From Proteiniclasticum sp043951855 (GTDB lineage: Bacteria; Bacillota; Clostridia; Clostridiales; Clostridiaceae): a DNA stretch of 64,000 nucleotides. This document shows, piece by piece, positions 31,087-40,227 of this stretch. The notes beneath the pieces were generated by a model. It was not told the DNA's origin, searched no databases, and saw only the letters and a program-made list of their open reading frames with translations. Position 1 is the stretch's first letter. Each line of letters opens with the position of its first letter. The position numbers were made by a program, and so were the translations under genes. The DNA lies in contig NZ_JBINJW010000001.1 in the NCBI RefSeq assembly GCF_043951855.1, positions 434,001 to 498,000 on the forward strand, given 5' to 3'.

Positions 31087-32916
31087 TTAATCCAGATACG
31101 TATCCTTCTTTCTTTCTCCACTGTTCACTACTTCTATGATATCATCCAGATCAATGTCTGTTTCAGAAACCGCAAAGTAATCTCCTGTAAGGATCAGATT
31201 CGAAATATAGGGTGCTGCTATGAGATGCTCCATGTCATGAGGCACTCCTATGACTTCTCCGGTTGAAAGGATCACGGAGCCTGTTCCTTCTCTTAAAAGA
31301 TTGCTTCCCATGAGTTTATCGCTGTAGGTTTCTTCCTCTGCACCTAGTAGATAAAGAAGTGTAGGCAGCATATCCACCTGTCCTCCAATGGTGTCTACTT
31401 CGATCCCTTCCATACCTGGTATGTGGATGAAGAATGGCACCTTTTTGTTGTTTGCAGGAAGATTGGATTCATGATACTTGTGGACTCCTTCATGATCGCC
31501 GAAAACGATGATGGCGGTATTATCCAGCTCACCCTTTTCTTCCAGCTCCTCATAGAACTTTCCTAGATGATAATCCGTATAATGGATGCTTTCCAGGTAT
31601 CCTGCGTCATGATCTTCTCCCGGTACCCCAAGATAACGATGCTCTTCTTCAATGGTGAACGGCGTATGGGAGGTGACGGTCATCACATAGGAATAGTATG
31701 GTCTTGAGGTCTTTTCAATTTCCTTTACGGACTGTTTGAACAGGGATTCATCCAGAATACCCAGACCGCTGTACCTTTTGTCTTCAAAGAGATCCTCATG
31801 GATATAGTCGTCGATGCCGATATTCGGATAAACGATGTCTCGGTTCCAGAATGTGTCCTTGTCCCCATGCACCGCCATGGTATGGTATCCGCTTCGCTGA
31901 AGAAGTCTTGGCAGGGCGAAGTACGTATTTTCTCCATAGCTCATGAAGGCACTGCCCTTCTGTGCAGGGTAGAGTCCTGTATTGAACATGAGCTCTGAGT
32001 CTGAACTGACCCCTTCCTGGATCTGCTCGTATACGTTCGGGAAGCTGATGCTGTTTTCCATCAGCTTGTTGATGTTCGGTGTGATCTCCTGTCCTTCGAA
32101 CTCGTAATCCAGCACGAAGCTTTCCAGCGATTCAAAGTGAACCACAATAAGGTTCTTTCCTGCCAGAATTCCTTTCAGGTCTTCATACTGCTGATCTATG
32201 CTGAAATGGGTGCTGTTTTTATTGAACCAGGCATCCACTTCGCTTACTTCTTCTTCACTCAGTCTCTTCACACTGTCTCTTACATAGGCTGCCATATTGA
32301 TCATATGATTACCCACCGGAGAAAGCATCAGTGCATGGTTTTCGTAGTTTTCGATGCCCGCAGTCTTTGCCACAGTGAAAAACTGTGTCAGCATGACGAT
32401 GAAGCTCATGGCGAAAGCCGTACCGAAAAGACTGATCTTCTTCAGTGTCGCCTCTCTGTTTCTCTTCACCGCTTCCGTCTCCCTTTTCACGATGCCCTTG
32501 CTCTTTAGCACAAAGTACAGGGCAAAAGGAAGATCGGTGAATACAAGGAAGTTCAGATTCATGAAGTATTCCCCGGTGCTGGCTGCAAACTCAGGACTGA
32601 TGTTCTTGAGGTACAGCACATAGAGACTGAAGAGTCTGTTGAGCCCGTCAAAATAGGTCATGTCCGCATAGAATGTGATGGAGTAGAATGCGTTGACCAG
32701 AAACAGGTAGATCAGTTTCTTTCTTCCTTCAAAGAGGAAGGAGAAGGAAACGATGACGCTGATGGGCGCAAAACTCAGAAGACTCATGAGAAATATTCTG
32801 GGACTTGCCTCATAGAGCGTCACCAGAAGAAATAGGGATTTTAAATATAAAACCACGACCAGAATCAGTGGTAGTGTCCATTTGTTTTTTGTCAGTCTTT
32901 TGATCATCCTGTCCAT
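31087..32916 (-). CDS. LtaS-family sulfatase-fold membrane protein
   Basis: LtaS-type enzymes build lipoteichoic acid or transfer phosphoglycerol at the outer membrane face. I start at MDRMIKRLTKNKW, where AGAGGTG precedes the ATG. The 609-aa protein has about five N-terminal membrane helices (about 10-195) and an extracellular sulfatase domain. That domain has metal-site blocks (VVHFESLESFVLDYEF; VIVFGDHEGVHKYHES) and the conserved WNRD and TSHTPF motifs. The nucleophile block reads EGVSSDSELMFNTGLYP, so Ser stands where LtaS has its catalytic Thr. Substrate and polymer are not known. Confidence 0.88.
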   Translation of the reverse strand: MDRMIKRLTKNKWTLPLILVVVLYLKSLFLLVTLYEASPRIFLMSLLSFAPISVIVSFSFLFEGRKKLIYLFLVNAFYSITFYADMTYFDGLNRLFSLYVLYLKNISPEFAASTGEYFMNLNFLVFTDLPFALYFVLKSKGIVKRETEAVKRNREATLKKISLFGTAFAMSFIVMLTQFFTVAKTAGIENYENHALMLSPVGNHMINMAAYVRDSVKRLSEEEVSEVDAWFNKNSTHFSIDQQYEDLKGILAGKNLIVVHFESLESFVLDYEFEGQEITPNINKLMENSISFPNVYEQIQEGVSSDSELMFNTGLYPAQKGSAFMSYGENTYFALPRLLQRSGYHTMAVHGDKDTFWNRDIVYPNIGIDDYIHEDLFEDKRYSGLGILDESLFKQSVKEIEKTSRPYYSYVMTVTSHTPFTIEEEHRYLGVPGEDHDAGYLESIHYTDYHLGKFYEELEEKGELDNTAIIVFGDHEGVHKYHESNLPANNKKVPFFIHIPGMEGIEVDTIGGQVDMLPTLLYLLGAEEETYSDKLMGSNLLREGTGSVILSTGEVIGVPHDMEHLIAAPYISNLILTGDYFAVSETDIDLDDIIEVVNSGERKKDTYLD

Positions 32917-32985
32917 ACATTTCACCTCTTGCACCTTCCGTGCACAATTCTTTGAATCTATCATACCAAAAACCATTTATAATAC

Positions 32986-33060
32986 TATAGTTTCGACATT
33001 TGTTTAAGATAAGCTTCATCCTTCCTTAAGTATTCGGAAACATATTTAACCGAAACTATA
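32986..33060. repeat. Spaced inverted repeat in the LtaS/sigma intergenic region
   Basis: TATAGTTTCG (32986-32995) and CGAAACTATA (33051-33060) are perfect inverted copies 55 bp apart, upstream of the LtaS-like gene. They could be two operator sites or one looped site. The rest of the 32917-33312 gap is AT-rich with only the sigma-gene promoter at its end. Confidence 0.4.
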
Positions 33061-33266
33061 ACATTCCGATTTTTTTGTGATTCTTTATACATAATCAGGC
33101 TCCGTCTATTCTCTTTTCTCAAAATGATTCTATAGACCCTTCTTCTTCTTTGGAATTGAATCTATAATAGAGATAACGCATTTTTATCTAAGCATATCTT
33201 TAGACTTTTATTATAGTACCATAGTTTGATGAAAATAAAATGAAAAACTTTCTTAAATTGAAATAA

Positions 33267-33299
33267 AAACTGCCATCTGGTCACTCTAATAAGTAAAGG
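33267..33299 (+). promoter_or_regulatory. Likely autoregulated promoter of sigma factor gene 1
   Basis: The sequence AAAACTGCCATCTGG, then ACTCTAATAAGTAAAGG, just before the sigma gene is almost repeated before the paralogous sigma gene at 36183-36215 (AAAACCGTACCTGG, then ACTCTAATAGGTAAAGG). Nothing else in the two leaders is this similar. The AAAAC element resembles the -35 of ECF promoters, so each sigma may read its own promoter. Confidence 0.5.
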
Positions 33300-33312
33300 G
33301 GGGATGAAACCA

Positions 33313-33828
33313 TTGGGACTTTTCACGAAAAAACCACTGACAAAGGACTCCTATCTTTCATTCATCACATCCTATAAAAGCATCATGTTTAAGATCGCTT
33401 ATGGTTACCTGTCCAGTGAGGCGGATGCACTGGAAGCTGTGGATGAAGCCGTCTATTTAGGCTATGCGAAGCTCAAACAGCTGAAGGACCCGGACGCTTT
33501 GAAGTCCTGGGTCACCAGGATTCTCATCAATGAATGCCACAGAATCCTTAGAGACCGGAAAAAGGAAATCCCCGCTGAGCATCTGCCTGAAATCGAGGCA
33601 GTGGAAACCGAGACGTCCATGACTGTGAAAAGCGCCGTGGAGAATCTTCCGGAAGAGCTGAAGGAAATCATCATCCTGCGGTATTTTGCCGATTACAGCG
33701 TCAGAGACACCGCTGTTTTTCTGGATCTTCCCCAGGGAACCGTAGCCACCCGCTCAAGGAAGGCACTGGAGCTTCTGAAAGAAGATCTCATCTCCATGGA
33801 AGGAGGTTTGCGCCATGAATCCCTATGA
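33313..33828 (+). CDS. ECF-like sigma-70 family RNA polymerase sigma factor 1
   Basis: The protein of about 171 aa has a sigma region 2 (MFKIAYGYLSSEADALEAVD; AVYLGYAKLKQL; WVTRILINECHRILRDRK) and a region 4 (PEELKEIIILRYFADYSVRD; FLDLPQGTVATRSRKALELL). I choose the TTG start (MGLFTKKPLTKDSYL) because it aligns with the ATG start of the paralogue at 36225 and lies 7-9 bases after AAAGGGGGG. An ATG nine bases upstream directly abuts the ribosome site. The 3' end overlaps the DUF4179 gene by 14 bases, so the two are cotranslated. Confidence 0.92.
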   Translation: MGLFTKKPLTKDSYLSFITSYKSIMFKIAYGYLSSEADALEAVDEAVYLGYAKLKQLKDPDALKSWVTRILINECHRILRDRKKEIPAEHLPEIEAVETETSMTVKSAVENLPEELKEIIILRYFADYSVRDTAVFLDLPQGTVATRSRKALELLKEDLISMEGGLRHESL

Positions 33829-35188
33829 AGACAGCCTGAAAAATCTCATTGAAGAGAATATCACCGAGCCCTCTGCCCTTTCCGGCGTGGAAGAGCGCTT
33901 TGAAAAGCGATTCAGGAAAGAAAGAAGAAAGAAAAGAATCAAGATCAGCTCCGCCGTGACTAGTCTTCTTCTCATTTTCATGTTCATCACCGCCAACACC
34001 GATACCGCCTGGGCGGAAAACATCAGAAAGATTCCCGTGTTGAAGGATTTTTTATCCGCCATGTCCTTTCTCACTCCTTATGAAGATGATCTGGATGAAC
34101 TAGGGCTCCTGTCCGAGAGTGGAGATTATCAGATGTATCTCCAGTATGCTTTATCCGATGATAAGAATATCAGATTCTATTTTGAAACCTCTGAGAACAT
34201 CAACCTGGATGACTACGACCGTCTGAAGATTGAGCACTTCAAAGTCTATGATCTGAAAACAAAAGAAGAGTATGGACAGTATTTCTATCTCGGTGAAGCG
34301 GTCACCTCCGGAAATTTCAACGATCACTATTTCAGCCTTATGGGGATGCTTCCACCAGGAAGCGATCTTTCTTTCCCGGAGGAGCTGGGCATCGAATTCA
34401 GCGCAGTGATCTTACGGGGGGAGGCCGGTACGAAGGAATACTACAAAGTGATTGGCTCAGAAGCTTTGGGAGAATTCTCCTTTGAATTGAAGCTGGAAAA
34501 CATGATAGAAAGACCAAGAAATGACATCAACGTCTCCCTTGACCTTCTCGGAAACAACCTCATTGTGAAGTCTCTGGAAACCAGTTCCCTATCCACCATC
34601 CTTCTCTTTGAAGAAGAACCTGATAACAAAGACCGTATCGTAAGCATCAGAGGAAAGGTTCTGGACGCTGAAACAGGAAAGGTCATAAGAGATAACCTGG
34701 ACTACCAGGTCTTCAGTAAAGCACACCCTCAATACGGCATCTTTCTTGATCTATCCCGACTGTCTTCACAGCCGGGCAGACTGGAACTGGTCATCGATGG
34801 CGTGAAGCTTCTGGACAAGGAAGAGGAGTACATCACCTTCACACCAGCAGAGAAAACCGTCGACAAGAGCATGACGAACATTGAACTGACCACCTATTCT
34901 ACAGGATACAAAACGCTGCTTGGTTTCAAAGTGACCATAGAGGATCCTGAAGGGTTTGATGGTATTTTCCACTACGAGTATGAAACAGGAAGCGGCGAGA
35001 AAAAACGCATGCCTATGGGCAGCTTTCAGAATCTCGGTGAATATAGAAATATTTCCTATATCTTCGAAGAGGACATCAATGATACAATCACACTAAGAAG
35101 AACCGGCAGTGAAATGCCCCTCCAGAAACTGGAACAGCCCATAAGAATACCTATTGATGTCCCTGAAGAATTTGAACCTGCACCTTAA
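33815..35188 (+). CDS. DUF4179 membrane protein, probable anti-sigma factor of sigma factor 1
   Basis: The 457-aa protein has a cytoplasmic N-terminus of about 45 residues rich in Lys/Arg (EKRFRKERRKKRIKISS) and a single membrane helix (about 50-66). A large extracytoplasmic region contains the DUF4179 block right after the helix (TAWAENIRKIPVLKDFLSAM). This layout, the 14-base overlap with the sigma gene and the same pairing at 36.2-38.1 kb point to an anti-sigma factor whose outer domain senses an envelope signal. No protease site or ligand can be named. Confidence 0.85.
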   Translation: MNPYEDSLKNLIEENITEPSALSGVEERFEKRFRKERRKKRIKISSAVTSLLLIFMFITANTDTAWAENIRKIPVLKDFLSAMSFLTPYEDDLDELGLLSESGDYQMYLQYALSDDKNIRFYFETSENINLDDYDRLKIEHFKVYDLKTKEEYGQYFYLGEAVTSGNFNDHYFSLMGMLPPGSDLSFPEELGIEFSAVILRGEAGTKEYYKVIGSEALGEFSFELKLENMIERPRNDINVSLDLLGNNLIVKSLETSSLSTILLFEEEPDNKDRIVSIRGKVLDAETGKVIRDNLDYQVFSKAHPQYGIFLDLSRLSSQPGRLELVIDGVKLLDKEEEYITFTPAEKTVDKSMTNIELTTYSTGYKTLLGFKVTIEDPEGFDGIFHYEYETGSGEKKRMPMGSFQNLGEYRNISYIFEEDINDTITLRRTGSEMPLQKLEQPIRIPIDVPEEFEPAP

Positions 35189-35210
35189 CATCCTGAAAGG
35201 AAGTGAGCAT

Positions 35211-35456
35211 ATGAGTTTTAACTTTGATCAGAACAGACACGTGGCCAATCGAGTGGGTCAGGAAGTGGAAATCAAGGAACAGGCCAGAAAAGAGAAGAAC
35301 CGGATGGAGATACCAGATGAGGAAAAAAGAGACAAGGAGAATTTTTCCTATAAAGCGCAGAAGAGAAAGAGGCTTCTTCGAAACCTCACAGGTATCCTTG
35401 CCATTCTAGCCATCTTCTATGTGATCTACTGGTTTGCAACCAGACTGTTCCTGTAG
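35211..35456 (+). CDS. Small single-pass membrane protein, unknown
   Basis: The 81-aa protein begins MSFNFDQNRHVANRVGQEVE, behind GGAAGTGAG. It has a strongly charged middle (residues 20-55) and ends in one hydrophobic helix (about 58-78; NLTGILAILAIFYVIYWFAT). The tail anchor suggests a cytoplasmic domain held at the membrane. It follows the DUF4179 gene by 22 bp and so is probably the third gene of the sigma operon. I recognise no family. Confidence 0.75.
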   Translation: MSFNFDQNRHVANRVGQEVEIKEQARKEKNRMEIPDEEKRDKENFSYKAQKRKRLLRNLTGILAILAIFYVIYWFATRLFL

Positions 35457-35465
35457 AAAAATGAG

Positions 35466-35512
35466 AAGGACAGGTGATGAAGGCGCTTAGAGCCCATGCA
35501 TCACCTGTCCTT
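35466..35512 (+). other. Long hairpin after the small membrane protein gene
   Basis: AAGGACAGGTGATG pairs perfectly (14 bp) with CATCACCTGTCCTT around a 19-base loop. There is no U tract after it, so it is an atypical terminator or an RNA element separating the sigma operon from the lipoprotein gene. Confidence 0.55.
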
Positions 35513-35549
35513 CCATGCTTACAGATGAAATATCAAGGAGGAAAACACT

Positions 35550-36113
35550 ATGAATAAGAGACCCATTACCCTGCTGCTCCTGCTGATCCTAAGCGTCATG
35601 AGCATTTCCGGCTGCACCAGGGAAGAAGAAACCATCTACAACCGCAGCATCGTGGTGGATACCCAAGTGCTGCCCTTTTATGAGAGCAGCCTGACCTATA
35701 ATGCAGAGCCGGAAGAAGAGATCAGAACCAAGCTCTATACGATACTCAATGAAACCCTGGCAAACCTTCCAGGGAGCATAGACTATGTCATTGTGAATCA
35801 TGAGGGAGAGGATCTCACCGATGAATTTCTTGTGGAAAAATCTCCTTCCCATAATGAAATGAGAGAAATGATCACAAAAATCAAGGAGAACGGATATCTG
35901 GTGGTAAGTAAAGACGCCTACAGAGTGACCACCATCGAAAAGGAAATTGATGCTCTTTTTGATGGAAAACGTCAGGTGGTATCAGCGACACTTGAAAAAG
36001 TACTGCAAGATAACAGAGAGGCTTATAAAAATAAAGATTATCAAGCAATCAATCTGTATCTGAGAAAAAACAGCATCAAGGTCTATGACCCGCTCCCAAC
36101 TCAGAACAACTAA
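35550..36113 (+). CDS. Putative lipoprotein, unknown function
   Basis: The 187-aa protein has a lipoprotein signal (MNKRPITLLLLLILSVMS, then ISGCTREE), so Cys 22 is the likely lipidated residue. The rest is soluble, with alternating beta and helical predicted parts (LTYNAEPEEEIRTKLYTILN; GSIDYVIVNHEGEDLTDEFL) and a Lys-rich C-terminus (VLQDNREAYKNKDYQAINLY). AAGGAGG precedes the ATG. It lies between two sigma/DUF4179 pairs, so it may belong to the envelope-stress response they control, but I see no domain that I can name. Confidence 0.75.
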   Translation: MNKRPITLLLLLILSVMSISGCTREEETIYNRSIVVDTQVLPFYESSLTYNAEPEEEIRTKLYTILNETLANLPGSIDYVIVNHEGEDLTDEFLVEKSPSHNEMREMITKIKENGYLVVSKDAYRVTTIEKEIDALFDGKRQVVSATLEKVLQDNREAYKNKDYQAINLYLRKNSIKVYDPLPTQNN

Positions 36114-36182
36114 TATTAGAGCCCTGTCATCTACTATAAAATAATTTCAGTATTTCATGAATTTTTTCAGATTCCGTAATGA

Positions 36183-36215
36183 AAAACCGTACCTGGATAC
36201 TCTAATAGGTAAAGG
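36183..36215 (+). promoter_or_regulatory. Likely autoregulated promoter of sigma factor gene 2
   Basis: AAAACCGTACCTGG, then ACTCTAATAGGTAAAGG, repeats the promoter block of the first sigma gene at nearly the same distance from the start codon. The spacing between the AAAAC and ACTCTAATA elements is one base shorter here. Confidence 0.5.
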
Positions 36216-36224
36216 AGGCGAAAA

Positions 36225-36746
36225 ATGGGTTACTTTAACAGAAAAGGCATCGACAAGGATGCCTACATCAGACTGATTGAGCAGTACAGAGAAACCATGT
36301 ATCGCATAGCCTATGGATATCTTGGAAACGAAGGAGAAGCTCTGGAAGCCATCGACGAAGCCATCTATCTTGGTTATGCCAAAAGAAAGACCGTGAAAGA
36401 GCCGGACTATGCGAAGACCTGGCTCACCAGGATACTCATCAACGAATGCTACCGGATGCTCAGAAAAAGAGGCCATCTTTCCTTTTATGAAATTCCACCG
36501 GATGTGGTCGATGAAAGAGAAGAACCCATTTCCCTAAGTACGAAGCTCGCGCTTCAGTCCCTTCCAGAGGATCTTCGCCAGGTCATCATTCTACGCTATT
36601 TTGCGGACATGACCATCCGGGAAACAGCGGAGTTTCTGGGCATTCCCGACGGAACGGTATCCTCCAGGGCCAGAAAAGCGTTGTCCATCCTGAGAATTGA
36701 GCTGATGGAGGAGGAAGGAGAAAAAATCCATGAAAAAAAGTCATGA
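36225..36746 (+). CDS. ECF-like sigma-70 family RNA polymerase sigma factor 2
   Basis: The 173-aa protein is a clear paralogue of sigma factor 1. Region 2 reads TMYRIAYGYLGNEGEALEAI, then WLTRILINECYRMLRKRG. Region 4 reads PEDLRQVIILRYFADMTIRE, then FLGIPDGTVSSRARKALSIL. AAAGGAGG lies 6 bases before the ATG. It overlaps the next gene, a second DUF4179 protein, by 17 bases. The two sigma factors probably respond to different signals or share a regulon. Confidence 0.93.
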   Translation: MGYFNRKGIDKDAYIRLIEQYRETMYRIAYGYLGNEGEALEAIDEAIYLGYAKRKTVKEPDYAKTWLTRILINECYRMLRKRGHLSFYEIPPDVVDEREEPISLSTKLALQSLPEDLRQVIILRYFADMTIRETAEFLGIPDGTVSSRARKALSILRIELMEEEGEKIHEKKS

Positions 36747-38070
36747 AAACTGGAATGATTTCCATAAAGAATCAGAAGACTATCCCGATGCACTCTATGA
36801 GACCACAGACAGACTGGAACAGAGAGTGAGAAAAGAAAAGAGAAAGAAAAGACTACTTTATTCAAGCATACCCACCACGGCAGCAGCGCTTCTCTTTGTG
36901 ATTCTCATGAACACCAGCGTTGTATTCGCTCGCACCATGGCAGACATTCCCATCCTTTCCAGGATTTCGGAACTGGTCATGTACAATGAACCCCTGAAAA
37001 GCGCAGTGGAAAACAGAAACATCCAGTATGTGAACCTCAAAGCTGAAAACGGAGATTTGGAGCTGAAGCTCCCCTACGTCATCGCCGATTCCAAAAACCT
37101 TGTACTATTTCTTGAAATGCCTGAGAATCTGGAGCTATCCGGAGACGAAGTCTATGTTGTCAACATCGATTACCTAAGAGATCTATCAAATGATAATTTT
37201 ATCTCCGATGGTTTTTTCAGCAATTCTGGAAGCTATATAACAGGTCAGAACCCCCTCATGCAGGTCAATATTGAATTTGTGGAGGAAGATCTGCATCGCT
37301 ATTCCATTCAGGAAGGACTTCCACAGAATTTTGAACTCTCATTGTCTTTACAGAAGTATAAAAGAGGAACTGATCCTGAAGAAGGTCTTCTATCCGTAGA
37401 TGCCTTCAAATTCGAACTTTCTCTGGATCCTTTCAAGGAGCCAGTCATTTACCCACTCAATGAGGAAGTCGTCATCGAAGGACAGAAGATCCTCTTCAAG
37501 GAAATGGTGAGCTATCCGGTTCGTTCTGAAATCATATTTGAATATCCAGAAGCAAATGATTCGGACATAAATCTTCGACTCTCCCTTCTTGAGGACGGAG
37601 GAATGACTTCATTAAGCGGCTATGCACAGATACAAAGACATCATGATGGTGCTGCAAGACAAACCATCCATATTCGAAGTGACTACTTCAATCCACCTAA
37701 GTCTAGAAGCATCAGTATAGATAGTTACACCATCAAACCGAAGAATGAAAACAGTCTTTATCAGATCGATCTTGAAAAAAAGACGATGAGTCCCGAAATT
37801 GATGGAATCAAACTCGCAGACATATCTCATGAAGATGGCTTGCTTGTCTTCATATTTAACGCTACTGAACAGTATCCCTATTCTCTGATTTCATTCTTTC
37901 TCGGTGATGGTCAATTTATTGATATCGTGAAAGAAGTAAGACGAAGTGATTATACTTATCTTTATTATATTGAAGATAAAGAATATGAAACTCTGGAGAT
38001 TATCCAAAGTATAGGCCCTGAGTATATCCTAGAAGAACCCATTCTCATTCCAATACCAGTTGGTAACTAG
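36730..38070 (+). CDS. DUF4179 membrane protein, probable anti-sigma factor of sigma factor 2
   Basis: The 446-aa protein repeats the plan of the 33815-35188 product: a basic N-terminus (RVRKEKRKKRLLYSS), one membrane helix (about 43-60), the DUF4179 block (TMADIPILSRISELVMYNEP) and a long outer domain ending in PILIPIPVGN. The outer domains of the two paralogues differ far more than the sigma factors do. That would be expected if they sense different ligands or stresses. A strong terminator follows. Confidence 0.85.
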   Translation: MKKSHENWNDFHKESEDYPDALYETTDRLEQRVRKEKRKKRLLYSSIPTTAAALLFVILMNTSVVFARTMADIPILSRISELVMYNEPLKSAVENRNIQYVNLKAENGDLELKLPYVIADSKNLVLFLEMPENLELSGDEVYVVNIDYLRDLSNDNFISDGFFSNSGSYITGQNPLMQVNIEFVEEDLHRYSIQEGLPQNFELSLSLQKYKRGTDPEEGLLSVDAFKFELSLDPFKEPVIYPLNEEVVIEGQKILFKEMVSYPVRSEIIFEYPEANDSDINLRLSLLEDGGMTSLSGYAQIQRHHDGAARQTIHIRSDYFNPPKSRSISIDSYTIKPKNENSLYQIDLEKKTMSPEIDGIKLADISHEDGLLVFIFNATEQYPYSLISFFLGDGQFIDIVKEVRRSDYTYLYYIEDKEYETLEIIQSIGPEYILEEPILIPIPVGN

Positions 38071-38085
38071 TGTACAGATAACCTA

Positions 38086-38130
38086 AAAGGCTCATGAACC
38101 GGAATTCACCGGATCATGAGCCTTTCCTTT
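38086..38130 (+). terminator. Terminator after the second DUF4179 gene
   Basis: AAAGGCTCATGA and TCATGAGCCTTT form a 12-bp stem with an inner CCGG/CCGG pair. The tract after it is CCTTT. It may serve both strands, since the YyaL gene ends at 38188 on the other strand. Confidence 0.75.
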
Positions 38131-38187
38131 ATGTCATAATAATTTTTACAGTCTTTTTTTGCAGGGTTCTGATTCCTTTCTTTGAAA

Positions 38188-40227
38188 TCACCCTTCTCTC
38201 AGATGCTTAAGAAGGACTTTCGCATCATGAATCCCCAGACTGCAGGTGAAGTCCCTGCAGACATAGGCCGTGCCTTTTTCCTCTTCCGGTTCTCTCCAGA
38301 AGGAAAACAGTTCACCGTCTCTATCCTTCCTCTTCGGATCATGATTCACCACGGTGTATTCCGGAAGATATATTGCTGCAAGGCTGCGGTTCATCTCACG
38401 AAGCGGCTGCTCTTCCAGCTTTCCTGAAAGGACCACTTCCTTGGACCCATCTGATAGTGTTCGGTAGGCAGTAAGAAGAAAACTGAATCCCATAGGGTCT
38501 TCCATGATTTCTCCGCCCAGGACATTGAAAGTCTTTTCGAGTATCGCTTTGTATTTTTCCTTTCCCGTGAGGCTCGAGAGCTTTGCCATGGAAACCGCTG
38601 CCATGGAATTTCCTGAAGGCAGAGCAGAATCATGAATATCCTCTGCTTCCATCACCAGCTTCTCATGTCCTTTTCCATTGAGCCTGAAGAGCCCACTCTC
38701 TTTGTCATAGAATTCCTCCAACATATCTCCTGCCAGCTTTTCTGCCTGATGGAGGTAACGGTTCTGAAGGGTCGCTTCCTGAAGAGACAGGATACCATAA
38801 AGAAGGAAAGCGTAGCTGTCCAGAAACCCCTTATGCATGCTTCTTCTTTCCCTGTAGGAAGCATAAAGATGTCCTTCCTCATCTATCATATGGTCCAGGA
38901 TGAACTGAAGGGCTTTCTCTGCGCGAAGCACATATTCTTCCTTCTCAAATACTTTACCGGCATAGGCCAGAGCGGAAATCATCAGTCCGTTCCAGGAAGA
39001 GAGGATCTTATCATCTTTACCCGGTTTTACTCTTTTCTCCCTGTAGGCAAAGAGTTTCCTTCGCAGTCTGACGAGCTTTTCATCCTCCTCTTTCTCCAGC
39101 GCCTCCAGACTGTGATGAAGAAGATTTAGGATGTTCTTTCCTTCGAAATTGCCGGAGGAGGTGATGCCGTAGACCTCTGAAAACCATGCGCCATCCTCTT
39201 CCCCCAGCACCTCCAGGACTTCTTCCCTGGTGAAGAGATAGAACTTCCCTTCCTCTGCTTCACTGTCCGCATCTTCCGCCGAGTAGAAGGCTCCTTCAGG
39301 CGCCGTCATGACGCGATCTATGTAGGCTATGATCTTCTCCGCGATTTCTTTGTAGATTTTCTTTCCCGAAGCCTGATACATTTCCGTATAGACGCGAAGA
39401 AGCATCGCGTTGTCATAGAGCATCTTCTCGAAATGGGGCACCAGCCATCTTTCATCTACCGTATATCTTGAAAATCCATAGCCCAGATGATCAAAGATGC
39501 CTCCCTGATACATACCCAGAAGACTTTTCTCCACCATCTCCAGGGCATCCGGTTCCTTCTCCTTATGCCAGTATCTCAGAAGATACAGAAGATGATGGGG
39601 AACTGGAAATTTGGGGGCGGTGTAGAATCCCCCATGAACTTCATCATATGCATTCTTCAAGGAGAGATATCCCTTCCTGAAAACATCCGAAGAAAGCGCT
39701 CCGTCTTTTTTCTCGCTTAGAGCCTCCTTCACTGCCTTTACAGCATACTCGGAAGAAGAGACAATCTTCTCTCTTTCCTCCACCCACAATCGATGAATTT
39801 CAAGCAGCAGCTCCTTCAGACCCAGCTGCCCTTGCCTGGACTCCTTCGGCAGATAGGTGGCCGCATAGAAGGGTTTTCCTTCTCCTATCATGAGAATGGT
39901 CATGGGCCATCCGCCATGCCCCGTCATGGCCTGACAGAAACTCATGTAGACATGGTCCACGTCCGGTCTTTCTTCCCGGTCCACCTTCACAGAGATGAAA
40001 TAGCGATTCAGAATCTCTGCCACTTCTTCATCTTCGAAGGACTCTTCCCGCATCACATGACACCAGTGGCAGCTGGAATACCCGATGGAAAGAAATAGGG
40101 GTCTGTCTTTTCGCTTCGCCTCTTCAAAGGCTTCTTCTCCAAAGGGATACCAGTCCACAGGATTTTCTGCATGCTGAATAAGATAGGGAGACTGCTCACT
40201 TTTCAATCTGTTCATTCCATCATCCAT
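38188..40227 (-). CDS. YyaL/DUF255 family thioredoxin-domain protein
   Basis: The 679-aa protein starts with a thioredoxin-like domain (about 10-160) whose active site reads YSSCHWCHVMREESF. It continues as an alpha/alpha barrel like that of sugar isomerases and N-acylglucosamine epimerases (about 190-600; GGIFDHLGYGFSRYTVDERW; VPHFEKMLYDNAMLLRVYTE). The family (also known as spermatogenesis-associated protein 20) is widespread, but its substrate is not established. AAGGAAG precedes the ATG. It stands alone on its strand. Confidence 0.9.
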   Translation of the reverse strand: MDDGMNRLKSEQSPYLIQHAENPVDWYPFGEEAFEEAKRKDRPLFLSIGYSSCHWCHVMREESFEDEEVAEILNRYFISVKVDREERPDVDHVYMSFCQAMTGHGGWPMTILMIGEGKPFYAATYLPKESRQGQLGLKELLLEIHRLWVEEREKIVSSSEYAVKAVKEALSEKKDGALSSDVFRKGYLSLKNAYDEVHGGFYTAPKFPVPHHLLYLLRYWHKEKEPDALEMVEKSLLGMYQGGIFDHLGYGFSRYTVDERWLVPHFEKMLYDNAMLLRVYTEMYQASGKKIYKEIAEKIIAYIDRVMTAPEGAFYSAEDADSEAEEGKFYLFTREEVLEVLGEEDGAWFSEVYGITSSGNFEGKNILNLLHHSLEALEKEEDEKLVRLRRKLFAYREKRVKPGKDDKILSSWNGLMISALAYAGKVFEKEEYVLRAEKALQFILDHMIDEEGHLYASYRERRSMHKGFLDSYAFLLYGILSLQEATLQNRYLHQAEKLAGDMLEEFYDKESGLFRLNGKGHEKLVMEAEDIHDSALPSGNSMAAVSMAKLSSLTGKEKYKAILEKTFNVLGGEIMEDPMGFSFLLTAYRTLSDGSKEVVLSGKLEEQPLREMNRSLAAIYLPEYTVVNHDPKRKDRDGELFSFWREPEEEKGTAYVCRDFTCSLGIHDAKVLLKHLREG

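Noticed and set aside
35466..35512. A standard intrinsic terminator.
   Set aside because: The stem is good, but there is no U tract on either strand, so it is listed only as an RNA hairpin.
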